Below, piece after piece: positions 48,822 to 57,542 of a stretch of 64,000 nucleotides of DNA. Within the stretch, counting starts at the first letter, position 1. Every line of letters begins with the position of its first letter. Origin of the DNA: an uncultured Christensenella sp. (GTDB taxonomy: Bacteria; Bacillota; Clostridia; Christensenellales; Borkfalkiaceae); the NCBI GenBank assembly GCA_910577375.1, contig CAJTLT010000001.1, positions 178,952-242,951 of the forward strand. Direction: 5' to 3'. The notes under the pieces are model-generated. The model saw nothing but the letters and a program-made list of their open reading frames with translations, ran no database searches and was not told the origin of the DNA. The position numbers and the translations under genes were made by a program.

Positions 48822-49247
48822 ATGAAAGACGTGCAAAAAACAGTCGGGCTTATTGCCGATAAACAAAAAAAATGCTTTATTACTTATATTGACGAAAACG
48901 GATTTCCTCAAACAAGAGCAATGTTGCAGCCGCGTGAAAGAGAAGGCATAAAGGTTTTTTATCTTTCAACGAATACGTCGTCGAATAAAGTAAAATGTCT
49001 GCGTGAAAATCCTAAAGCAAGTTTATATTTTGTTGACCAAAGATTTTATCGCGCAGTGTGCTTGTCTGGTACAGTTGACGTTTTGGAAACGGCGGAAGCA
49101 AAAGAGAGAATTTGGCGTTTTGGTGATAAAATGTACTATAAACAAGGGATAGCAGACCCTGATTATTGTGTTTTAAAATTCACTGCGGGAAAGGGCAGAT
49201 ATTATTCGAATTTTAAAAACGAAGATTTTTTAATAACGGATAATTAG
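48822..49247 (+). CDS. Pyridoxamine 5'-phosphate oxidase-fold flavoprotein
   Basis: 141 residues, split-barrel fold: CFITYIDENGFPQTRAM, VFYLSTNTSSNKVKCLRENPKASLYFVD, VCLSGTVDVLE. It resembles the general-stress-protein-26 subgroup that binds flavin or F420-like cofactors. Single gene with its own ribosome site (AAGGAG) and a terminator behind it. Confidence 0.85.
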   Translation: MKDVQKTVGLIADKQKKCFITYIDENGFPQTRAMLQPREREGIKVFYLSTNTSSNKVKCLRENPKASLYFVDQRFYRAVCLSGTVDVLETAEAKERIWRFGDKMYYKQGIADPDYCVLKFTAGKGRYYSNFKNEDFLITDN

Positions 49248-49285
49248 GCGCGAAATTAAAACGCTTGAATAAAATAAAGTAATTT

Positions 49286-49316
49286 AAAAGCGGGTCATTT
49301 GACCCGCTTTTTTTGT
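49286..49316. terminator. Bidirectional terminator between the PPOX-fold and TSCPD genes
   Basis: An 11-bp perfect stem AAAAGCGGGTC/GACCCGCTTTT with loop ATTT and T-run. Confidence 0.85.
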
Positions 49317-49321
49317 TTTTA

Positions 49322-49576
49322 TTAGTTTGAAATGGATTTTTTATAGGCCGCGATAGCTTTTGAAAGCTGGTCGGGGCAAGAGGTATTGTTTCTGCATTGT
49401 ACTCCGCAGAGCAATTCTTCCACTTCGTCTATATCTTTGCCTTCCGCAAGACGTGCAACTCCTTGGGTATTCCCGCGGCAGCCGCCTAAAAAAGTTACGT
49501 TATGTAATTTGTTGTTTTCGTCAACTTCAAAAGAAATTTTCTGTGAACATGTTCCTGATGTTTGATATGTAAACAT
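49322..49576 (-). CDS. TSCPD-domain protein (TIGR03905-like)
   Basis: 84 residues with CSQKISFEV, GGCRGNTQGVARL, LLCGVQCRNNTSCPDQL. The TSCPD motif and Cys spacing match the small proteins related to the C-terminus of B12-dependent ribonucleotide reductases. ATG 49576 has AGGTGA upstream and lies eight bases after the DUF4364 stop, so it is in that operon. Confidence 0.85.
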   Translation of the reverse strand: MFTYQTSGTCSQKISFEVDENNKLHNVTFLGGCRGNTQGVARLAEGKDIDEVEELLCGVQCRNNTSCPDQLSKAIAAYKKSISN

Positions 49577-49584
49577 TATATCAC

Positions 49585-50109
49585 CTAATCGCAAAGATTT
49601 TCATATATTACCGAATAAACGTCCGCCGCTTTTTCTTCCCATTTTTTGTAAATGGCTTTAGCGGTTTTTTTATCCGGTACAACGAATTTTAAATCGAGTA
49701 CGGGTTGTACTGGCGCCAAAATTTTGAGTGCAACCGTAAATGTTCCGTCTTTATTTTGATAGTAATCTGAACGGCATTCCTGTCTGTTTCTGTATCGTGC
49801 GCTGTTCTTTTTTACAAACTGAGATATTTCTTCGCGTACGCTTTTGGGGATGTTTATATAAAAGTTTGCAAGTGATTCTCTTCCGTCGGGAGTGATTGTG
49901 TAAAGAGTGTCGTCATCCTCGCCGACAACGCATATAAAATTGTCGTCTTTGAGTTTGTGTATTACGTTCACGCAGTCCATATACCCCATCCAACTGTTGG
50001 AGGTGGAACACATATCAACGATAGTTCGTTCCGAAAGCGCGCTTTCCATTTTATCAAAAACGAAAAGAATTATTAATTTGTTGGTGGAGGTTTCGCCTGT
50101 GTTTAACAT
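49585..50109 (-). CDS. DUF4364 family protein
   Basis: 174 residues. An N-terminal winged-helix-like part (NKLIILFVFDKMESALSERTIVDMCSTSNSWMGYMDCVNVIHKL...YTITPDGRESL) suggests a regulator, followed by a beta/alpha domain. Widespread in Clostridia. Target unknown. Confidence 0.85.
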   Translation of the reverse strand: MLNTGETSTNKLIILFVFDKMESALSERTIVDMCSTSNSWMGYMDCVNVIHKLKDDNFICVVGEDDDTLYTITPDGRESLANFYINIPKSVREEISQFVKKNSARYRNRQECRSDYYQNKDGTFTVALKILAPVQPVLDLKFVVPDKKTAKAIYKKWEEKAADVYSVIYENLCD

Positions 50110-50257
50110 AATGTTTACAAAATTAAAAAAGACTTGTTTGGAAAAGTCTTAATTATTATACATAATATTTCAAATAAAATCAAGATATTTGTAAAAAAAT
50201 AATTTAATTTTGGGTTTATCTGTGTTATAATATATAAAAACACCAATGAGGCGGAAA

Positions 50258-50986
50258 ATGGCTGACGTAAAAGAACAGGTTTTATCCTTTATCGATAAGT
50301 GTGAGGAACTCAAAAGCTGTAAATTTATAATGGCAACCACAAAAATAAAAGATTTGTTGAAATGTATTGTCAATTGTCCTGAACTGTATCGGCTTTTTGA
50401 GGCAGTGACAAAGGATTTTGACTATCCGGAAGTAAAATCTCAATGTCTTGTTACTTATGACGACGGCGTTCTGCCGCAAAATTTTGTTGTTTTGCCAAAA
50501 ACGTTAGGGCATAGACTGGCATTTATATTTTGTCTTTTGGTGGAATTCGATAAAGGTACAATTAATTTTAACGATTTCTTAAGGCAGTATTTCCCTGAAG
50601 ACGGAAGTTATTTTGCAAGTTACCGCGCTTTCTGCAATTTGGTTATAAAGAGCTTGCAGGAATGTATTTTACAGGTTTTTAAGGAACAATTGGCGGAATT
50701 TAACTATAACGAACCGAATGCAAAAACTGCCGAAATTATTTCGGCTTTGGATTTGGCGATTTCTCAGGAAATAGAATTTGTTTCCCAGTCCACATTGTCG
50801 CAAGCAGATAAAGAAAACGGTATAAAAATTCTTTTAATGCTTATAGCGGCGGTAAAGGATAAAAATGAGGAGTTAATCGACGCGCTTATATGCGGATATA
50901 ATTATTTCGCTTTGCATTTAAAGTGTGTTTCTGACGGAATTGCCGAACTTATTCAACTTTTAGAGGCTTTTGAAAAAACTTTATGA
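50258..50986 (+). CDS. Hypothetical helical protein
   Basis: 242 residues, almost all helical, with several Cys and no membrane segment or catalytic motif. ATG 50258 follows GAGGCGG. A TATAAT at 50226-50231 lies upstream without a clear -35. Its end overlaps the Nudix start by four bases, so it may have a role linked to that enzyme; nothing in the sequence names it. Confidence 0.7.
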   Translation: MADVKEQVLSFIDKCEELKSCKFIMATTKIKDLLKCIVNCPELYRLFEAVTKDFDYPEVKSQCLVTYDDGVLPQNFVVLPKTLGHRLAFIFCLLVEFDKGTINFNDFLRQYFPEDGSYFASYRAFCNLVIKSLQECILQVFKEQLAEFNYNEPNAKTAEIISALDLAISQEIEFVSQSTLSQADKENGIKILLMLIAAVKDKNEELIDALICGYNYFALHLKCVSDGIAELIQLLEAFEKTL

Positions 50987-51516
50987 AATTAACCGAAAAA
51001 AAGCTTTCTGGCGAAACAGTTTATAATGGAAAAATCTTAACGTTGGAAGTTGACGAGGTCGAACTTCCCGACGGAAAAAAAGCAAAACGCGAATGTGTGC
51101 GGCATAATGGCGGAGCAGCCGTTTTATGCGTTATAAATGATGAAATTTTGCTTGTAAAGCAGTTTCGTTATCTTTACGGTAAAGAGATTTACGAAATCCC
51201 TGCCGGAAAGCTTGAAAAAAATGAAAATCCGGTTATGGCGGCGGCAAGGGAGCTGGAAGAGGAAACGGGTTATGTTTCTACGAAAATAACCCCGCTGTTA
51301 AAATTATTTCCTACGCCAGGATATACCGATGAAGTAATTCATATTTATAAAGCGGAAAACTGTCGTTTAAACAGTCAAAAGCTTGATGACGGAGAGTTCT
51401 TGGACGTACAATTTATCAGAACGGAAAAAGTTTTGGAAATGATAGAAGAAGGTGAAATATGCGATGCCAAAACGGTTGCCGCAGTATGTAAATATCTTTA
51501 TGAACAAAAAAAATAA
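50983..51516 (+). CDS. Nudix hydrolase, ADP-ribose pyrophosphatase type
   Basis: 177 residues. Nudix box GKLEKNENPVMAAARELEEETGY; the upstream strand pattern (VLCVINDEILLVKQFRYLYGKEIYEIPAG) and PTPGYTDEVIHIYKA fit NudF-type enzymes that split ADP-ribose into AMP and ribose 5-phosphate. Confidence 0.92.
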   Translation: MKLTEKKLSGETVYNGKILTLEVDEVELPDGKKAKRECVRHNGGAAVLCVINDEILLVKQFRYLYGKEIYEIPAGKLEKNENPVMAAARELEEETGYVSTKITPLLKLFPTPGYTDEVIHIYKAENCRLNSQKLDDGEFLDVQFIRTEKVLEMIEEGEICDAKTVAAVCKYLYEQKK

Positions 51517-51518
51517 AA

Positions 51519-51546
51519 GGGTTTGCCTTGAGGCAAACCCTTTTTT
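51519..51546. terminator. Bidirectional terminator after the Nudix gene
   Basis: A 9-bp stem GGGTTTGCC/GGCAAACCC with loop TTGA and six T. Confidence 0.85.
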
Positions 51547-51550
51547 ACGG

Positions 51551-51769
51551 TTAGTTACAACCGCAACCGCAGTTGCAGCCGCCGTTTCCGCATAACAGAT
51601 TGGAGAGAGTTCCGTTCTTCCACATGCTGTATATAAGCGCGATAAGAATGGGGGTGCAGCTGCCCGAAAGCACGCCTTCGATACCGTTACCGCTGCAACT
51701 TGCCGCAAGCAACAAAAGTATTAAAATCCAAAGGCAGCTGTTATTTCCGCAGCATGAAAAAATGTTCAT
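51551..51769 (-). CDS. Small Cys/Gly-rich membrane-associated protein
   Basis: 72 residues. CCGNNSC at the start, a hydrophobic segment WILILLLLAAS, then a second moderately hydrophobic part, and a tail NLLCGNGGCNCGCGCN. Strong ribosome site AAGGAGG. The tail resembles the start of the 97-residue Cys-rich protein at 2666 (NLLCGC). Unknown role; perhaps spore- or envelope-associated. Confidence 0.65.
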   Translation of the reverse strand: MNIFSCCGNNSCLWILILLLLAASCSGNGIEGVLSGSCTPILIALIYSMWKNGTLSNLLCGNGGCNCGCGCN

Positions 51770-52054
51770 AAGTATCCTCCTTAATCCCGCGCGCTATGTA
51801 ATTTTATTTGTTCGGCGCGGGGCTTTACCGCAAATGTATATCTTATTTGCAGTTTTCGTATATTAAATAATATTTAAATTACGGTAAAAATGTTACACGC
51901 CCTTTTTATTCGCTTGCAAAAAAATCTGTATTTATGTTAAAATTATTAAAATCTAGGTACTGTCAGCCGATATATTGTCAATAATCGGACTGTTTAAAGG
52001 TATAATAAATTTATTTATCTGCCGATATTCTTTGAAATCGGACGGAGGTGTTTT

Positions 52055-52678
52055 ATGAAAAATGACAAAGCTCATTTTGTCGCTTTTGTCGGTGTAATGT
52101 TTGCGCTGATTTTTGTGTTGTTTCTTCTTGAAGGAACGTTGCTTGCCGGTGCGGGAATGACTGCTTGTATTCTGTCTCTTCCGGTTGCAATTGCTTTAAG
52201 CGTTTACGACGATTGGAAAAAAAGTTTTGTCGGCGGAACGCTTTTAGGTCTTTCAAGCTGTATTTTTTGTTTGATATTTGCTTCGATGTTCATTTTTTAC
52301 GCAAATCCTCTTATTTCGGTATTGCCGCGTGTTTTTGTCGGTATTACTGCATATTGGACGTATTTTGGGCTTTCAAAGCTTATGAAAAACGTAAAAAATA
52401 ATTTTTTAAGAGAAACTCTTCCTGCGGCGGTTGCAGGTATTGTCGGTTCATTGACAAATACTGTGTTATATCTTCTTTCAATTAATATTTGGGCGGGAGA
52501 TATAATGGGGTCGCTTACTGCAATTTTAAGTGTTGCCGTTTCAATTTATTTTCCTATAGAGCTTGCGGCTTGTATGGTGTTGGTGCCTGTTTATGTCAAA
52601 GTGCTTAAAAAGGTTAACCGTTCAATAATCAATAAACCGCAGAAAGCAACGAAAAAATCCGAGAGCGTGGATGTATGA
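52055..52678 (+). CDS. ECF-type transporter S component, probable pantothenate/vitamin carrier
   Basis: 207 residues with five or six membrane helices, small-residue-rich (FVGVMFALIFVLFLLEGTLLAGAGM...TLPAAVAGIVGSLTNTVLYLL), as in substrate-binding S components. It overlaps coaX by four bases, which suggests pantothenate as substrate. GGAGG before the ATG and a TATAAT at 52001-52006 are visible. The ATPase and T components are not nearby, as is usual for group II ECF carriers. Confidence 0.7.
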   Translation: MKNDKAHFVAFVGVMFALIFVLFLLEGTLLAGAGMTACILSLPVAIALSVYDDWKKSFVGGTLLGLSSCIFCLIFASMFIFYANPLISVLPRVFVGITAYWTYFGLSKLMKNVKNNFLRETLPAAVAGIVGSLTNTVLYLLSINIWAGDIMGSLTAILSVAVSIYFPIELAACMVLVPVYVKVLKKVNRSIINKPQKATKKSESVDV

Positions 52679-53451
52679 TAATTTGTCTTGATGTTGGCAA
52701 TACGAATATAAAATTTGCGGTTTTCGACGGCGAAACCTTAAGATTGAGTTTCCGTGTTGCAACCGAGCCTAAAAAAACGTCCGACGAGTACGGCGGTCAG
52801 CTTGTAAGTATTTTACAGAATAACGGTGTTTCAACTGCCGATATAAAAGGCGGTATTATTTCTTCGGTCGTTCCTCAGCTTGATTATACGCTGGAACGAA
52901 TGTGTTTTATTTATTTGAAAATAAAACCGCTTATGCTTGCGCCGGGGTTAAAAACAGGTTTGAATTTAAAGGTTGACAATGCAAAAGAGGTTGGCGCGGA
53001 CAGGGTAGTCAATAATGTAGCGGCAGTAAAAAAATACGGATATCCGCTTATCGTTATAGATTTCGGAACGGCAACAACTTTTAACGTTATTAATGAAAAG
53101 GGTGATTTTATCGGCGGCGCAATTGCGCCCGGAATAAAAGGTTCGCTTGAAAGTCTTGTCAGCGGTACTGCAAAGCTGCCTCGCGTAGAAATCGAGCGCC
53201 CGTCTTGTGTTATAGGAAAAAATACCGTTACAAATATGCAGTCGGGTGTATTTTACGGTTTTGCGGGGCTTGTAGAGTTCCTTGTTAAAAAAATGAAAAA
53301 GGAAATGAAGTGCGAACGCGTTACCGTAATTGCGACAGGCGGATTTTCTGAAATTATAGCTGACGAAATATCTTGTATAGATAAAGTAGATAAATTGTTG
53401 ACGCTTGATGGATTAAAATATTTGTACGACGTCAACAGTGCAGAGGAGTAA
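52675..53451 (+). CDS. coaX: Type III pantothenate kinase
   Basis: 258 residues of the ASKHA fold. Phosphate loops are CLDVGNTNIKFAVFDGE and VIDFGTATTFNVI; GADRVVNNVAA and AIAPGIKGSLESLVSGTAKLP are typical. It phosphorylates pantothenate at the first step of CoA synthesis and is not inhibited by CoA. A four-base overlap with the S-component gene. Confidence 0.94.
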   Translation: MIICLDVGNTNIKFAVFDGETLRLSFRVATEPKKTSDEYGGQLVSILQNNGVSTADIKGGIISSVVPQLDYTLERMCFIYLKIKPLMLAPGLKTGLNLKVDNAKEVGADRVVNNVAAVKKYGYPLIVIDFGTATTFNVINEKGDFIGGAIAPGIKGSLESLVSGTAKLPRVEIERPSCVIGKNTVTNMQSGVFYGFAGLVEFLVKKMKKEMKCERVTVIATGGFSEIIADEISCIDKVDKLLTLDGLKYLYDVNSAEE

Positions 53452-53458
53452 AATAAAA

Positions 53459-54739
53459 ATGAAAAAAGTAGGGGTTGCCATACTCGGATTGGGTGTAGTC
53501 GGCGGCGGAACATATAAAATTCTTACAGAACACAGAGATTTTTACAAAAAAAATCACGGTGTGGATATAACTGTTGAAAGCGTTCTTGAACTAAACAAAC
53601 AGCGAGCCGTTAATCTTGGAGTACAGGAAAACAAAATCTGTTCCAATATAGCCGAAATTTGTTCTAATCCCGACATAGATATTGTTGTTGAAGTAATAGG
53701 AGGATTAGAACCTGCCAAATCGTTCGTTCTGGCGGCTCTTAATTCCGGCAAATCGGTGGTAACTTCCAACAAAGAGCTTTATTGTAAATATAGTCACGAA
53801 CTTGAAAAGGCGGCAAAAAAGAATAAAGTCGGATTATTTTATGAGGCAACGTGTGTCGGCGGAGTTCCTGTAATCCGTGCGCTTCTGGATAATTTGCAAG
53901 GCAATAAAATTACTTCCATTATGGGGATAATTAACGGCACTACAAATTATATATTGTCTAAAATGTCGGATAAAGGCGCTTCTTATGAAGAAGTTTTAAA
54001 AGAGGCACAGTTGCTTGGTTATGCGGAAGCCAACCCTACAAACGATGTCGAAGGATATGATTCCACTTATAAACTTTCTATTCTTTCAAGCCTTTCATTT
54101 CATACAAAAGTTCCTTATACGGAAATATACCGTGAAGGCATAACGAAAATAAATATTGCGGATATAAAATATGCAAAACAGTTTGGGTATGCTTTAAAAT
54201 TGCTTGCGTTAGGAAAGGACGGTGAAAACGGTATTGAAGTCCGTGTTCATCCTGCGCTCATTAAAAGTACGCATCCGCTTGCGGGTGTAAACGATAGCTA
54301 TAATGCAGTATATATTGCCGGGGACAGTGTGGAAAACGTTATGCTTTACGGCAGGGGGGCAGGGGCTTTGCCTACAGGCAGTGCAATTGTGGGAGATATT
54401 ATTTATTGTGCCACGCACCCCAATCACAGTTATTCAACGTTTAAAAATACAGAGAATGCCGACCCTTCTACTAAATTTGTGAAAAATTTTGAAAGTGAAT
54501 ATTATATCAGATTATCAGCAAAAGATAAGGCGGGAGTACTTTCCAAGATAACTTCTCTTTTGGGCAAACATTCTATAAGCGTTTCCCAGGTTGTTCAGGA
54601 CAAAGGAGAAACGGAGGGACAGGCTCCGCTAATTATGATTACACACGAAACAAAGGAACACAATATAGAAAAAGCCGTTGCCGATATAAATGCAACGGGA
54701 ATAGCGGAAGTTAATTCGGTTTTAAGGGTAGTTTCTTAA
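53459..54739 (+). CDS. hom: Homoserine dehydrogenase with C-terminal ACT domain
   Basis: About 426 residues. NAD(P)-binding GLGVVGGGTYKIL, catalytic core NGTTNYILSKM and EAQLLGYAEANPTNDVEGYD, then an ACT domain (YYIRLSAKDKAGVLSKITSLLGKHSISVSQV) for feedback by threonine. It makes homoserine for threonine and methionine. ATG 53459 follows GAGGAG. Confidence 0.95.
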   Translation: MKKVGVAILGLGVVGGGTYKILTEHRDFYKKNHGVDITVESVLELNKQRAVNLGVQENKICSNIAEICSNPDIDIVVEVIGGLEPAKSFVLAALNSGKSVVTSNKELYCKYSHELEKAAKKNKVGLFYEATCVGGVPVIRALLDNLQGNKITSIMGIINGTTNYILSKMSDKGASYEEVLKEAQLLGYAEANPTNDVEGYDSTYKLSILSSLSFHTKVPYTEIYREGITKINIADIKYAKQFGYALKLLALGKDGENGIEVRVHPALIKSTHPLAGVNDSYNAVYIAGDSVENVMLYGRGAGALPTGSAIVGDIIYCATHPNHSYSTFKNTENADPSTKFVKNFESEYYIRLSAKDKAGVLSKITSLLGKHSISVSQVVQDKGETEGQAPLIMITHETKEHNIEKAVADINATGIAEVNSVLRVVS

Positions 54740-54743
54740 ATTA

Positions 54744-54780
54744 AAAAACGGCTGTCATAAGACAGCCGTTTTTATTTTTT
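54744..54780. terminator. Bidirectional terminator after hom
   Basis: A 13-bp perfect stem AAAAACGGCTGTC/GACAGCCGTTTTT with loop ATAA and T-runs. Confidence 0.85.
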
Positions 54781-54781
54781 A

Positions 54782-55729
54782 TTAATATTTAACAAGTGTT
54801 TTGCTTACAAGTTTTTGTGATTGTATGATACGTATAGTGGTGTAAACATTTCCGACAATTATAAATACTACCGACAAAACTATGTCCATTATCATTGCGG
54901 TTCTGAGTTCGGGGTCATCGTTAAAGAAAATATCCAAAGCTTCAAACGCGTTTGTAGTTTTAACTCCGTCGATACCGAATTCTTTTATTGCTTCGTTTAT
55001 TACTAATTGTGCGTCTATTAAGAAAGCAACGTAAATTGAAATTCCGATTAAAACTAATGTTGTAGCCCAAATAATTAAGATTTTGATTTTATCGTTTTTG
55101 CCTCCGAATTTGTCCCAAAGCACGGCTGCCAAAACTGCGCCGACAAAAGCTCCCAAAGCGCCGATAAGTTCAAGGAAACAATACATTACAACAAATATTG
55201 CGCAGCCCGCCAAACATCCGATAACAGCGCCGAGTGTGCCTTTCAAATAATTATTGGGTGCATGGGTTTCCAAACTTTCCTGTGCGGCAACGTCTCCGAC
55301 AAATTTATCGAAGCATGCTTCGTGTGCAAACAGCTTGTCGGAACCTATACCTACAAGACGTGAACTTTCTGCCATTGATTCTCCGCAGAACGGGCAACAA
55401 TCGGCAGTTTTAAACGTTGAAAGAAAATCGACTGCCGCAGTCATTAATTCAATAGCTTTTTGTGCCGAATTGAAATATGTATTTAAAGTACAAGCGAAAA
55501 ATAAGCTGTTTGCGTTTATGTTGATTAATGCGTAATGTTTTTTGTTTGAGTTAAGCCAATCGGTTACTTGCGGAATATCGTTTTCGGTTAAGTTAACATA
55601 AAATTTTAAGTTAATTACGTTTCCAACGCACGAGCCGCTGATTTGGTACCCGTTAAGTTTGCCCGCGAAAGCGGTTTTATCAAATCCAAACCCCTTTTCG
55701 CATAAAAAAGCAGTTAGTTTTTTGTTCAT
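54782..55729 (-). CDS. Membrane protein with a CxxC zinc-like domain
   Basis: 315 residues. The first 170 are soluble and include CCPFCGESM and HEACFDKF, a possible zinc site. Then four membrane helices follow: two around 185-235 with Gly zippers (GALGAFVGAVLAAVLWDKFGG after the first), one at 245-265 and one near 300. ATG 55729 has AAAGGAGAG. No family or function recognised. Confidence 0.7.
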   Translation of the reverse strand: MNKKLTAFLCEKGFGFDKTAFAGKLNGYQISGSCVGNVINLKFYVNLTENDIPQVTDWLNSNKKHYALININANSLFFACTLNTYFNSAQKAIELMTAAVDFLSTFKTADCCPFCGESMAESSRLVGIGSDKLFAHEACFDKFVGDVAAQESLETHAPNNYLKGTLGAVIGCLAGCAIFVVMYCFLELIGALGAFVGAVLAAVLWDKFGGKNDKIKILIIWATTLVLIGISIYVAFLIDAQLVINEAIKEFGIDGVKTTNAFEALDIFFNDDPELRTAMIMDIVLSVVFIIVGNVYTTIRIIQSQKLVSKTLVKY

Positions 55730-55753
55730 TTTTTTTCTCTCCTTTAAAATAAC

Positions 55754-55796
55754 ATGCGTTGCAATAATGCAACGCATAAAGGGGACGTCCCCTTTA
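55754..55796 (-). promoter_or_regulatory. Two adjacent palindromes in the leader of the membrane-protein gene
   Basis: Hairpin ATGCGTTGCA-ATAA-TGCAACGCAT (55754-55777) directly joined to a perfect 20-bp palindrome TAAAGGGGACGTCCCCTTTA (55777-55796). They lie 25-67 bases before the start codon and could be operators or leader RNA hairpins. Confidence 0.55.
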
Positions 55797-55981
55797 TAAA
55801 TATTATTTGTTCCTATGCGTATATGCACAAGACTCAACGTTTAAAGTTTATCATTTCAAATTTTTTTTTGTCAAGGACAATATAAAAATAAATTGTAATT
55901 CCAATTGCGCAAAAACGCTTGATTTTTTTTTGTTTTTCTAATATCATATTATTGCTCGGCTGAAATATGCCGACGGGCTAT

Positions 55982-56072
55982 GCGGAGATGGCTGAGCGGT
56001 TTAAGGCGCACGATTGGAAATCGTGTGACGGTTAATACCCGTCCGGAGGTTCAAATCCTCTTCTCCGCGCCA
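55982..56072 (+). tRNA. tRNA-Ser, anticodon GGA
   Basis: Acceptor GCGGAGA/TCTCCGC, long variable arm, anticodon stem CACGA/TCGTG with loop TTGGAAA (anticodon GGA, codons UCC/UCU), encoded CCA. Confidence 0.95.
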
Positions 56073-56074
56073 AT

Positions 56075-56106
56075 AAAAGCCGGGCGGCGTATGCCGTTCG
56101 GCTTTT
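56075..56106 (+). terminator. Terminator after tRNA-Ser(GGA)
   Basis: AAAAGCCG...CGGCTTTT outer stem with an inner CGGC/GCCG stem and a GTAT loop. Confidence 0.7.
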
Positions 56107-56125
56107 AATATTTAAAGGTGATTTT

Positions 56126-56455
56126 ATGGCTACAAGTAAAGATTTTTTGAGTTATCTTTCTGAGCGGCTTCAGGGGGCCGATGTTTCGTTCAGACCTATG
56201 ATGGGGGAGTACCTCGTTTATTTCAACGGTAAACTTGTCGGTGATGTTTGTGACAACCGCTTGCTGATAAAGCCTGTGGATGCCGCTAAAGAAATGTTGC
56301 CTTCGGCGCAAATGCAATTGCCTTATGAAGGTGCGGCAAAACCGATGATTTTAGTGGAAGACATTGACGACGGAGAATTTTTAAAACAACTTTTTGAAGC
56401 TATGTATCCCCAGCTTCCCGCGCCAAAACCAAAGAAGAGCGGAAAAAACAAATGA
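56126..56455 (+). CDS. TfoX N-terminal-domain protein
   Basis: 109 residues matching the TfoX/Sxy N-domain (SFRPMMGEYLVYFNGKLVGDVCDNRLLIKP) with a basic tail (KPKKSGKNK). In Gammaproteobacteria the two-domain protein regulates competence. Single-domain Bacillota proteins like this are uncharacterised. Overlaps the next gene by four bases. Confidence 0.85.
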   Translation: MATSKDFLSYLSERLQGADVSFRPMMGEYLVYFNGKLVGDVCDNRLLIKPVDAAKEMLPSAQMQLPYEGAAKPMILVEDIDDGEFLKQLFEAMYPQLPAPKPKKSGKNK

Positions 56456-57357
56456 AAATTATTGATGCGCACGCGCATATTGCGCAATATATTGCGGGGT
56501 TTACTTCCTGTGGGGAGCTTCGTGCCGTCGGCGGCGGTAAGGCGCAATATTCTACAGGTGAAATTTTTCAAATGTTTCCTTCGGAAATGGGCGATACAGG
56601 CGTTTCCCCGGAAGCTTTAATAAATGTAATGAACGAAAACGGCGTTGAAAAGGCAGTTCTTTTGCAAGGTAATTGGCTGGGCTTTCACAATGAGTACACT
56701 TATGAAGCCGTAAAAAAATATCCAAAACGTTTTGTAGGGGCGGCAACTTATGACCCTTATTGCGTTAAAGTCGATGAAATAAGAAGACGTCTTTTTGACG
56801 AGCTTGGTTTTAAGATTGTTAAGTTTGAACTTTCAAACGGTTCGGGATTAATGGCAAACCATTCTTTATGCCTTGACGGTACTGTTATGAACAGTTGCTA
56901 TGCTCACGCACGGGAAAAAGGGTTGACGGTTGTTCTTGATATAGGCAGACCGAATAATCCTTGTTGGCAGGTTAGCGCAGTTTCGACGGTGGCGGAAAAA
57001 TATCCGGAAATAAATTTTGTGCTTTGTCATTTGCTTTCTCCGCAAAAAAATGATATTGAAATATTAAAACATGCTCTTGATATTCTTGTAAAGTCAAACG
57101 TGTATTTTGATATAGCGTCGCTTGCGGCAAATCAAAAGCCGGAAATATATCCTTATCCTACGGCTTTGGAACATTTGAAAAATGCAAAATCAATTGTCGG
57201 GGCGCAAAAACTCATATTCGGAACGGATATGCCTTGTGCGTTGTCTCGCGACAGCTATAAACATTTAACCGATTACATAACTGAGAGTAAAGTATTCAAC
57301 GAAAATGAGCTTCTGGATATTTTTTATAACACTGCAAATAAAATATATTTTAATTAA
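56452..57357 (+). CDS. Amidohydrolase-superfamily (ACMSD-like) TIM-barrel protein
   Basis: 301 residues. The first metal motif IDAHAHI is at the N-terminus, then FVLCHLLS and the late Asp in FGTDMPCAL. Such enzymes decarboxylate or hydrolyse small acids; no substrate can be named. Confidence 0.82.
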   Translation: MKIIDAHAHIAQYIAGFTSCGELRAVGGGKAQYSTGEIFQMFPSEMGDTGVSPEALINVMNENGVEKAVLLQGNWLGFHNEYTYEAVKKYPKRFVGAATYDPYCVKVDEIRRRLFDELGFKIVKFELSNGSGLMANHSLCLDGTVMNSCYAHAREKGLTVVLDIGRPNNPCWQVSAVSTVAEKYPEINFVLCHLLSPQKNDIEILKHALDILVKSNVYFDIASLAANQKPEIYPYPTALEHLKNAKSIVGAQKLIFGTDMPCALSRDSYKHLTDYITESKVFNENELLDIFYNTANKIYFN

Positions 57358-57386
57358 AAAAGCGGAGTTAAAACTCTGCTTTTTTC
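57356..57386 (+). terminator. Terminator after the amidohydrolase gene
   Basis: Stem AAAAAGCGGAGTT/AACTCTGCTTTTT (one G-T pair) followed by T. Confidence 0.75.
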
Positions 57387-57472
57387 ATATTGTGCTTTAA
57401 TCCATAACCGCCGCTTATACCGTGTTAAATTATTTTTAAATTGTAAATGAATATTTATTCGGCAATATCGTT

Positions 57473-57500
57473 TTGTTGCGCATAATAGTTGTGTTATAAT
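57473..57500 (+). promoter_or_regulatory. gdhA promoter
   Basis: TTGTTG (57473-57478), 16-bp spacer, TATAAT (57495-57500), 42 bases before the ATG. Confidence 0.6.
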
Positions 57501-57542
57501 AAGATTATAAACTAATTATGCAATTTTTTGCGGGAGTAAAAT

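Noticed and set aside
51870..52050. Riboswitch before the vitamin carrier and coaX
   Set aside because: There is some pairing (CCGAT..ATCGG), but no conserved core of a known riboswitch could be recognised.
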